Assembly: GCA_934670115.1 (NCBI GenBank)
Contig: CAKUOV010000031.1
Coordinates: forward strand, 1-28,991
DNA: 28,991 nucleotides
Source of the DNA: an uncultured Eggerthellaceae bacterium
GTDB taxonomy: Bacteria; Actinomycetota; Coriobacteriia; Coriobacteriales; Eggerthellaceae
Direction of reading: 5' to 3'
Shown: positions 7,636-13,875 of the stretch, piece by piece
Layout of the letters: every line of letters starts with the position of its first letter
How positions within the stretch are numbered: the stretch's first letter is position 1
Notes under the pieces: model-generated
Database searches by the model: none
Told to the model about the DNA's origin: nothing
What the model saw: only the letters and a program-made list of their open reading frames with translations
Translations under genes and position numbers: made by a program

Positions 7636-7680
7636 CCCACCAGGGGTAGACATGCATCTACCCCTGGTGGGGGTAGATGC
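7636..7680. promoter_or_regulatory. Triple GGGGTAGA operator between rdhA and luxR
   Basis: A perfect 14-bp inverted repeat (arms 7636-7649 and 7658-7671, core CCACCAGGGGTAG) surrounds an 8-nt centre. A third copy, GGGGTAGATGC (7670-7680), follows directly and is an exact inverted match of 7654-7664. It ends 12 bp before the luxR -35 box and lies about 155 bp upstream of the rdhA start, near a possible minus-strand -10 (GATTATAT around 7613-7620). The layout fits binding by the LuxR regulator and activation toward rdhA. An intrinsic terminator is unlikely because no T-run follows and the genes diverge. Confidence 0.65.
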
Positions 7681-7692
7681 CTATTTCTCCTC

Positions 7693-7721
7693 TTGACGGG
7701 GCTAAAAGCAGCCAAGATAAT
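7693..7721 (+). promoter_or_regulatory. Sigma-70-like promoter for luxR
   Basis: TTGACG (7693-7698) and GATAAT (7716-7721) are separated by 17 bp, close to consensus. The expected transcript start near 7728 leaves a leader of about 50 nt before the GTG at 7778. Confidence 0.65.
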
Positions 7722-7777
7722 AGATACGGGTAGCGCAATGGGGGTTGCGCGCAGGAAAACTACATGCGGGGGAAGCA

Positions 7778-9211
7778 GTGGACAAAAATCCTTTCCGTCC
7801 ATCAAAATCTATATTGCCGAAGGGCGCTCATGGCCTTTCTTTAACCGTTGCGTTCTTCTTGTTCAACGCCGAGCACTTCAATGTTTTTGGCAACAAGAAC
7901 GTTATCCGGCTGTTTTCCGATACGCTGTGGACCCGACCGGCAGAACTGAACCTGATCTCCATCATCATTGCGTGCATTGGCTTTTTTGTGCTTATGCTCC
8001 TCTTTCAGCAGAAGCGCTACTCCGTAAGCAGTCCCAAAGGACTCGCCGGTGCCTGCGCACTGCTTGTGCTTTCTCCTATTATTTGGGCGGTATCGCGCAA
8101 CGTTTTTCATAACGAGTTCCTGGGTTATTTCGGATTCGCGTTGTACGTGTTCGGGCACTTATGTTTTTTGCCGACCATCGTCAAAAACCTAGCCGTGGTA
8201 GGACCGCTCCAAGCGCTAACGATTTACGCAATTTCAACGGTCCTTCTTTCGGTGACGAAACCGCTCTTGGTCGGCATCCCCCTATGGACGCTCAACATTG
8301 CCATTGCCGTTTTGCCCCTGATCATGTTCGCCTGCTTAAAACTTGCGGACAAGAAAGCGCCCGTAGTCATTGAGCTCAAGAAAGACTCGAAAACAAAAGT
8401 GCCGAAAGTATTGGTAGGAACCCTTGTTATTACCGGCATGCTCTCGGGCGTTTATGCGGAAATCGGGCTCTGGCAACTCGGAAACGCGCTCACACATGCA
8501 TCCATCGCGGAAAGCGTGGTGGCAGCGCTTGCCATTATCTTTTTCCTGGCGTCGTCGCACCTCAACTACAACCGCATTCTCTATGTGATCAGCATCCCGC
8601 TCATGGCGTACGGAATCATGCTCGTGCTCACGAAAGATTTGTCGCTGGGACTTATGGGCGTGTGCGTTTACCAATTCGGCTTTGATTTCCTATACGCAGG
8701 GCTTTGGTCGCTTTACGCGTACCTCGTGCGCTATTCCACGTTCAACTATTATTGGCTGGCGATATCGGCGGCATTCGGCACGTTTCTGGGACGCACGATT
8801 TCGGTGACAGTTATCGAAGGGCTCAAATCGGTCCCCTCTGCATCGGTCGGTCTTGACTTTTTTATTCTGACGGTGCTTTTCGGCGCGATGCTTGCGGCAA
8901 TCATGCTCTATGGCCAGAACAATATGAAAAGCGGCTGGGGCAGCGTTAAGATTCAGGCGGAATTCATTCCCGCCGATCCGCAAGAACAAAACTGCAACGC
9001 CATTGCCGCTGTTTCCAACCTTACCGGGCGCGAGAAAGACGTGTTATTGCTACTCTCGAAAGGCTGCAATGCAAAATCCATCAGCGACCGCCTTTGCATT
9101 TCTCCCGGAACGGCGAAGACGCACATCAAGCACGTATACAACAAGCTAGGCGTGCATTCCCAACAAGAGCTTATTGACCTGGTAGAGCGCAACGGTCAGC
9201 AGTTGAAATAG
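7778..9211 (+). CDS. Membrane-spanning LuxR-type transcriptional regulator
   Basis: About 410 residues with roughly 10-12 hydrophobic helices are followed by a C-terminal LuxR/GerE helix-turn-helix (about 413-477; LTGREKDVLLLLSKG and ISPGTAKTHIKHVYNKLGV). I choose GTG at 7778 (477 aa) because GGGGGAA precedes it; a TTG at 7745 gives an 11-residue longer form with poorer signals. Membrane LuxR regulators are expanded in Eggerthellaceae, where they sit beside reductase or dehydroxylase genes and respond to their substrates. This one is divergent from rdhA with a shared operator, so it is the likely sensor and activator of the rdh operon. The ligand is unknown. Confidence 0.88.
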   Translation: MDKNPFRPSKSILPKGAHGLSLTVAFFLFNAEHFNVFGNKNVIRLFSDTLWTRPAELNLISIIIACIGFFVLMLLFQQKRYSVSSPKGLAGACALLVLSPIIWAVSRNVFHNEFLGYFGFALYVFGHLCFLPTIVKNLAVVGPLQALTIYAISTVLLSVTKPLLVGIPLWTLNIAIAVLPLIMFACLKLADKKAPVVIELKKDSKTKVPKVLVGTLVITGMLSGVYAEIGLWQLGNALTHASIAESVVAALAIIFFLASSHLNYNRILYVISIPLMAYGIMLVLTKDLSLGLMGVCVYQFGFDFLYAGLWSLYAYLVRYSTFNYYWLAISAAFGTFLGRTISVTVIEGLKSVPSASVGLDFFILTVLFGAMLAAIMLYGQNNMKSGWGSVKIQAEFIPADPQEQNCNAIAAVSNLTGREKDVLLLLSKGCNAKSISDRLCISPGTAKTHIKHVYNKLGVHSQQELIDLVERNGQQLK

Positions 9212-9218
9212 AGCTCAC

Positions 9219-9246
9219 TTGACGCACGAGCCCATACTGCTAAAAT
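9219..9246 (+). promoter_or_regulatory. Promoter of first repeat RNA copy
   Basis: TTGACG (9219-9224) and TAAAAT (9241-9246) with a 16-bp spacer start 8 bp after the luxR stop. The layout is identical to the second promoter 209 bp downstream, although the spacer bases have diverged. This suggests the promoter elements are under constraint. Confidence 0.65.
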
Positions 9247-9252
9247 AGGCGA

Positions 9253-9325
9253 CAACAGTACCCCGCACGCCTCTCCCGCTCATGACGGTGAAGCGGACCA
9301 GGCGGGGTCGTGCTTTTTCTTGCAC
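9253..9325 (+). ncRNA. Structured RNA element, copy 1, upstream of the HEPN gene
   Basis: The 69 bp at 9257-9325 match 9466-9534 with one mismatch. ACCCCGC (9260-9266) can pair with GCGGGGT (9302-9308), enclosing a second stem CCGCT (9276-9280) / AGCGG (9292-9296). GTGC (9310-9313) and GCAC (9322-9325) flank TTTTTCTT, and GCACG (9265-9269) can alternatively pair with CGTGC (9309-9313) just before the T-run, which would look like an intrinsic terminator. The start is set from the promoter about 7 nt upstream. Abi_2/AbiF-like HEPN proteins have been reported with adjacent structured RNAs; that this is such an RNA is inference. Confidence 0.6.
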
Positions 9326-9427
9326 GTAAAACACCCAAACATCCCCTTTGCATTTTCTTTTTCTATCTGTTATATTTCGAAATCATATTTCGATTACTTT
9401 TTCAAAATATTTTTCGAAATAAGGCGG

Positions 9428-9455
9428 TTGACATGAAGAAACATGACGCTATAAT
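9428..9455 (+). promoter_or_regulatory. Promoter of second repeat RNA copy and HEPN gene
   Basis: Perfect consensus boxes TTGACA (9428-9433) and TATAAT (9450-9455) lie 16 bp apart. The -35 overlaps the in-frame ATG at 9433, so transcripts from this promoter cannot use that start codon. Confidence 0.75.
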
Positions 9456-10620
9456 AGACGTTGATAGTACCCCGCACGCCTCTCCCGCTCATGACGGTGA
9501 AGCGGACCAGGCGGGGTCGTGCCTTTTCTTGCACAAAAATCCCCAATCAACAGAGCAACTCGCGCGCCATTTAATTGATAAAGGGCTTTTAGCTCCATCT
9601 AGAGAAGAATTGATTACGGTTCTTGACCTGCAAGGTTACTATCGCCTTCGCGGATATTGGATTACATTGGAAGAAAGCAATCATTTTCTGCCCGGCACGA
9701 CCCTCGATGACATACTACAAATAGAGACGTTCGACAGAGAAATGTCGCAATATATCTTCTCAGCCCTTGCTCCAATTGAAATATGCCTACGTTCGCAACT
9801 TGCAACCGTTCTTGCAAACCATTACGGAACGCAGGCCCTTCATTGCGCCAACATATTCAAAGATGAAGAGGGTTATCAGAGAATGCAAAACGTTCTTGAA
9901 AGAGAAACTCTTCAAGCACTCGCCGTAAAAAAGCCTCTAGCTGTTCATCATATGAAAAAGTATGGTTCGCTTCCTGTTTGGGCAGAGATTGAAAACACCT
10001 CGTTCGGCACCCTCTCTAGGATGTTTGGAAACCTTGCTGATTCCGCCATCGCTTCCGAAATCTCAGGACAGTTCGGGATATCGCATGCACATATGAAGAA
10101 CTGGTTGCGACACCTCACTCAAATCAGAAATATATGCGCTCATCATGATCGTTTGTACAACAAAATGTTCACCGTCCATCCACGTTTATTCGCAGAGCAT
10201 CGCCATCTTCATGCCGCGCGATTATTCCCCACATTTATCGTACTATTCCGCTTGCACGAATCGCTTGACCTCGCTCGCACTAATCTTTTGCGTCGACAAT
10301 TAGGACAAATCGTTGATGCCCACCCTACCGTTGATTTGAAGCCAATAGGCTTTCCGGAAAACTGGCGCGAGATACTGCATATACCCGATTCCGACACAAG
10401 CAGCAAAGCTCGAGCACGCGGACGGCAAGGTGGACGACCTTTAAAGAACGCGGATTCTGTTGAACAAGCGCTTTATAAATACGACATGAGGGAAGCAACC
10501 GTTGCGGAAATAGCAAAAGAATGCGGCTTGAGTTTGAGCACGCTATACAAGTACATCCACCTGCGCGAAAACGCTAAGAATGCAAGACGAGTAGATTATG
10601 CTGCCGTACGTATCCCTTAA
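9433..10620 (+). CDS. Abi_2/AbiF-like HEPN protein with C-terminal invertase-type HTH
   Basis: Numbered from ATG 9433 the product has 395 residues. Residues about 38-285 form an Abi_2 domain: EQLARHLIDKGLL, the family signature GYYRLRGYW (68-76), and a HEPN ribonuclease motif R232-N-I-C-A-H237 (RX4H). Residues about 327-376 look like the DNA-binding end of serine recombinases: RGRQGGRPLK, then a helix-turn-helix ATVAEIAKECGLSLSTLYKY. The start is uncertain. ATG 9433 has AAGGCGG upstream but makes the first 32 codons cover the RNA repeat; TTG 9529, at the end of the repeat, starts just before the Abi domain and is the better fit to transcripts from the second promoter. The gene is visibly more AT-rich than its neighbours, suggesting transfer. 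Likely role: RNA-controlled toxin or phage defence; the HTH may give autoregulation. Confidence 0.8.
   Translation: MKKHDAIIDVDSTPHASPAHDGEADQAGSCLFLHKNPQSTEQLARHLIDKGLLAPSREELITVLDLQGYYRLRGYWITLEESNHFLPGTTLDDILQIETFDREMSQYIFSALAPIEICLRSQLATVLANHYGTQALHCANIFKDEEGYQRMQNVLERETLQALAVKKPLAVHHMKKYGSLPVWAEIENTSFGTLSRMFGNLADSAIASEISGQFGISHAHMKNWLRHLTQIRNICAHHDRLYNKMFTVHPRLFAEHRHLHAARLFPTFIVLFRLHESLDLARTNLLRRQLGQIVDAHPTVDLKPIGFPENWREILHIPDSDTSSKARARGRQGGRPLKNADSVEQALYKYDMREATVAEIAKECGLSLSTLYKYIHLRENAKNARRVDYAAVRIP
9462..9534 (+). ncRNA. Structured RNA element, copy 2, abutting the HEPN gene
   Basis: This is the second copy of the 69-bp element (9466-9534; one C/T difference from copy 1, in the T-run). 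It can form the same nested stems. It lies 6-7 nt after a consensus promoter and ends at GCAC, three bases past a TTG that is in frame with the HEPN protein. The copies are 209 bp apart, which is not a multiple of three, so the near identity cannot be explained by protein coding. Confidence 0.6.
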
Positions 10621-10736
10621 ATAATCGCAAGAAGCGATGCGCAACTTTCCTTCCCCGCATCACAACAACCGCGCCTCGACTCGCTCGCTTCCATGCCGCC
10701 TTGGCACAAATCATCCAAACATCCCCTAAACACACA

Positions 10737-10762
10737 AAGGGCCTCCCTTTCGGGAAGCCCTT
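10737..10762 (-). terminator. Intrinsic terminator of the DASS transporter gene
   Basis: AAGGGC-x-TCCC, a TTTC loop, then GGGA-x-GCCCTT form a stem with one mismatch. Read leftward it is followed by TTTGTGTTT, a usable T-rich tail. It lies about 150 bp beyond the transporter stop. The rest of the 292-bp convergent gap 10621-10912 holds no gene I can support. Confidence 0.6.
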
Positions 10763-10912
10763 CGCTTGTTCGTATGCTTATACAGCGCCGCATAAGCAAC
10801 ACGCTTGGACGGCTTGAATTCCGTAGGGACCGACTTCCTTCTGCAAGGGGACGAGATTAGCAGGCACGAAACTCGGTCTTGCGCTACGCGCAAACGGAAA
10901 CCCGGAATCCTT

Positions 10913-12322
10913 CTACATGCCAATAACGCCCGCAATGAACGGAACCCAGAAGGTCAGCAGGAGAATCAACACGAAGGCGGGAACGATACCGGTCTTGAAC
11001 ATGTCGGCGAACGTGTAGTAGCCTTCGCCGTAGGTCAGCATAACCGTGGGGTTAACCGGCAGAAGCACGTTGCCGGCAACGGCAATCGCCAAAGCGATGG
11101 TCGGCACGGCCGGGGACACGCCAAACGTGGCGCACACGGCAATCAGAATCGGCACGAAGATGCCCAGGATGGCAGCGCCAATGGGGCACACGGTGTGCAG
11201 CAAGTACACGAACGTGAACAGGATAAACATGCACAGATAGAAGCCCATGTCGGTAACGCCGCTGCCCATAACCAGGTCGACCAGGAACTTAGCACCACCA
11301 GTAGCGGTAACAACGCCACCGATAGACATGATGGTGCCGCACATCAGGACAATGCCCCAAGGCACAGCATCTTGGAATTCTTTCCACGTAAGAAGGCTCA
11401 TGCCAGGCAGGAACATAACAACCAGACCGATAAGAGCAACAACGGTAACATTGAGAGCGGGCACCCAGTTGCCAGCAATCCACAGAACGATAAGGATCAA
11501 GATGATGGCCAAAGCCTTGATGTCGTACGGCTCAATCTTCGTGGCAGCGGCGGCGTCGTCGCGAATGCCCTGCAGGCAGTCATCGGAGATCGGCTCGGGC
11601 TTGATGATGGTGGTCAGGAAGAACCACAGGATGGGAGTCATAACAACAACCAGCGGCACACCAACAATCATCCAGTCGAAGAAGCTGATGCCGTAGCCAA
11701 CGGTCTGCTGCATGATGCCCATGGCAACAACGTTGAAGGAGCTGCCAGCGGGGGTAGCAATACCGCCCGTAACAGATGCAACGGGAACAGCAATCATAAG
11801 GCACTTACCCAGGTTGGAGCTGCCGGGCTTAGCGCCAGCGGCCTTCAAAATGGTCAGCGCGAAACCAAGGAACAGAACCGTGGTCGGAACGTCGGACATA
11901 ACCGTGGAAACAAGGGTGGTGGCAATCATGAAGCCCAAGACAAGCTTGCGAGAGTCAGAACCGGTCCACTTGAGAAGCATATTAATCAAGCGAAGACCCC
12001 ACTTGGTCTTCTGCATGATAACGGGCAGGGCGAATACCGCAACAATGAAGAACAGCGGCGTTGCTGCGTAACCCGAGAACACCGATTTTGCATCAGCGGC
12101 GCCCAAGACAATCAGCAACACGGGAATAAGCAGAGCGATAATGCCGATAGGCAGAGCAGAGGTTGCCCACAAAACAGCCAGAGCCAAAAGAGCGCCAAGT
12201 GTGATAATGCCTTCACGTCCCAAGGCTTCTGACCCCGGAATCAGGCAAGCGCCTACAATAAGAACCAGCGCAATGGCAATGCCAATAAGACGCTGGCGAA
12301 GCGTAACATTTGTACTTTCCAT
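10913..12322 (-). CDS. DASS/SLC13-family divalent anion:Na+ symporter
   Basis: The 469-residue polytopic membrane protein resembles the divalent anion/sodium symporters (dicarboxylates, citrate, sulfate). Recognisable parts are VMSDVPTTVLF, GGIATPAGSSFNVVAMG in the first half and NPTVMLTYGEGYYTFADMFK near the C-terminus, which is the usual closing motif of the family. I start at ATG 12322 because GAGGGG lies 5 nt upstream; the open frame extends 34 codons further without a ribosome site. It is downstream of, and in the same direction as, a LysR gene, and may be regulated by it. The transported anion cannot be told from sequence; a sulfur-containing or carboxylate anion would suit the neighbouring sulfur cluster. 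Confidence 0.88.
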   Translation of the reverse strand: MESTNVTLRQRLIGIAIALVLIVGACLIPGSEALGREGIITLGALLALAVLWATSALPIGIIALLIPVLLIVLGAADAKSVFSGYAATPLFFIVAVFALPVIMQKTKWGLRLINMLLKWTGSDSRKLVLGFMIATTLVSTVMSDVPTTVLFLGFALTILKAAGAKPGSSNLGKCLMIAVPVASVTGGIATPAGSSFNVVAMGIMQQTVGYGISFFDWMIVGVPLVVVMTPILWFFLTTIIKPEPISDDCLQGIRDDAAAATKIEPYDIKALAIILILIVLWIAGNWVPALNVTVVALIGLVVMFLPGMSLLTWKEFQDAVPWGIVLMCGTIMSIGGVVTATGGAKFLVDLVMGSGVTDMGFYLCMFILFTFVYLLHTVCPIGAAILGIFVPILIAVCATFGVSPAVPTIALAIAVAGNVLLPVNPTVMLTYGEGYYTFADMFKTGIVPAFVLILLLTFWVPFIAGVIGM

Positions 12323-12570
12323 ATACCCCTCTTTCATTGGAAGTGTAGATGCTCGGTTTTCCCCTTTTTGCAAATCATGCTCCGAGCTGCAAAAATTGTA
12401 GGTCTGGGGCGTTGCATATGACAAATACAGTTAATGAAAAGAGGGCTTCAGTTTATGAATAGTACCTGATAGAAAAATACTTAAACAGTGAATAAACTAC
12501 TGCAAAGAAAAAGATTATATTATTCAGCAACGCGAGCTTACGAGTAGCGCCCTTCGCGCGCTCTTCGCAC

Positions 12571-13551
12571 TTACCAGCCCTCCGTAAGCGCATTGGCATG
12601 CTCAATCAGGTAATCAACAATAAATGACAGCACGGGATTGTCATTTTTCGGATCAACCACGGCAAACGAATCAATGTAGCGTTTCTCGTCGGTCAGCGAA
12701 CGAATAACCGTATGTTGTTTTACCAGGTCAGCAATAATGGGACGATACTTCTTGTCAACGCGCACCAATAAATGAATAGCATCATGCGGCTCGCTGCCGT
12801 AGAACATAAACGCGCTGTCCGTGGGAACAAGCGACACGTTCGGGTAAAACCCGACCTTTTGACACGCATCAACGAAATCCTGGCGGAAAATCTCACCGCT
12901 GCGATTTGCCGGAAGAATAAAACGCTCGTTCGCCAAGTCCTTCAACGTAAGGTTTTCCTTGTTGGCAAGCGCAGAATTGCGCGGGATGCCCACCACGAAC
13001 TCACCGTGGAACTCGGGGATCAGCACCGCCAAGAAGTCGTCAATTGAGCGCGTGGGCTCCTGCATGTCCGTGGAAAGCAGCGTTTCAAACGCAATATCAA
13101 CCTTGCCCGACGCCACCAGCTGCTGAGCATTCAGCCCGCTGGAATTCATATTCACGTATTCAACGTGCAAGTCGGGAAACGTAGCCCGCGCGGCTTCAAC
13201 CGCTTCGTTCAAGCCCACATACAGCGTATTCACGTGAAGCATATCCACCACGCGAATGCGCGCACCGCCCGAAGAAGGAATGGATGCCAGCTCGGAGAGC
13301 AGCGTCTTCTCTACGCCCACAATTTTACTGGCGTGCTTGAGCACCGTCTCGCCCGCCGCGGTCAAACGCAAGGGGCGCGTTTCATAGAAAAGCTTGCAGC
13401 CCAGCTGGTTCGCGAACAAGCTCATGTGGCGGCTCAGCGAAGGTTGCGACATGTTCAGGTCGCGTGCGGCCGACACAAAACTGCCATGGGAAACAAGAGA
13501 GATGAACTCCTTATAAAGCTCGGTATCCAAATGAGCCAACCCCCGCCCCAT
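12571..13551 (-). CDS. LysR-family transcriptional regulator
   Basis: The 326-residue protein has an N-terminal winged HTH (about residues 8-66: LYKEFISLVSHGSFVSAARDL, MSQPSLSRHM) and a C-terminal periplasmic-binding-like effector domain. I use ATG 13551; TTG codons 5-8 positions later, after GGGGCGGGGG, are possible alternatives. It diverges from the SufE-FucI-like operon, and the 324-bp gap between them holds LysR-type boxes. It also reads toward the DASS transporter 248 bp away. A joint regulon of transporter and sulfur genes is the natural reading. The inducer is unknown. Confidence 0.9.
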   Translation of the reverse strand: MGRGLAHLDTELYKEFISLVSHGSFVSAARDLNMSQPSLSRHMSLFANQLGCKLFYETRPLRLTAAGETVLKHASKIVGVEKTLLSELASIPSSGGARIRVVDMLHVNTLYVGLNEAVEAARATFPDLHVEYVNMNSSGLNAQQLVASGKVDIAFETLLSTDMQEPTRSIDDFLAVLIPEFHGEFVVGIPRNSALANKENLTLKDLANERFILPANRSGEIFRQDFVDACQKVGFYPNVSLVPTDSAFMFYGSEPHDAIHLLVRVDKKYRPIIADLVKQHTVIRSLTDEKRYIDSFAVVDPKNDNPVLSFIVDYLIEHANALTEGW

Positions 13552-13700
13552 CGATGCTCGGTAATAACAAAAACAGCAAGAAATTAATACTATCAGAATA
13601 CTTCTTCCTTGCCGCGGCGTGAAGAGCAAAACCTTACGCGATTGACGTAAAAAACACCGGCGGGAGCAACGTGCACGCCTGAATACCAACAATGCATATC

Positions 13701-13721
13701 TGTATTCGAAAAGTGAATACA
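13701..13721. promoter_or_regulatory. LysR-type box (T-N11-A) with repeated GTATTC half-sites
   Basis: TGTATTC (13701-13707) and GAATACA (13715-13721) form a perfect inverted repeat with a 7-bp spacer, giving TTC-N7-GAA, the T-N11-A layout of LysR operators. More half-sites occur at 13681-13686 (GAATAC) and 13817-13822 (GTATTC), the latter downstream of the putative promoter. Confidence 0.6.
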
Positions 13722-13763
13722 CGCATAACCCCAGCGTATAGCTCAACTAGAGAATCGTATTTA

Positions 13764-13790
13764 TTGCATACCGCGCCGCCTTCGTACAAT
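13764..13790 (+). promoter_or_regulatory. Possible promoter of the SufE-FucI-like operon
   Basis: TTGCAT (13764-13769) and TACAAT (13785-13790) have a short 15-bp spacer, so the promoter is sub-optimal and may need LysR activation. The leader to ATG 13876 is about 80 nt and includes one GTATTC half-site. Confidence 0.4.
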
Positions 13791-13875
13791 GGCGGCAGCT
13801 CGAGCGCTGCAAAGAAGTATTCACGATTTTGTCGTAGGAAATGCGAGAAACCCAGTGTAAGGAAACCACCCTGCC

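Noticed and set aside
7636..7680. Intrinsic terminator between rdhA and luxR
   Set aside because: The flanking genes diverge, so no transcript should end here, and no T-run follows either arm; the extra third half-site fits an operator better.
9310..9432. GTG start at 9310 giving a 436-aa HEPN protein with a hydrophobic N-terminus
   Set aside because: This start lies inside RNA copy 1, no ribosome site is convincing, and the extra 41 residues come from AT-rich intergenic DNA that gives a random Phe/Leu/Ile run.
9257..9534. CRISPR-like repeat pair
   Set aside because: There are only two copies, 69 bp each, with a 140-bp non-spacer interval that includes a promoter. No array, leader or cas genes are present.
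10726..10935. Small basic ORF (69 aa, minus) in the HEPN-DASS gap
   Set aside because: It overlaps the end of the transporter gene and the terminator hairpin, has no clear ribosome site and no recognisable domain.
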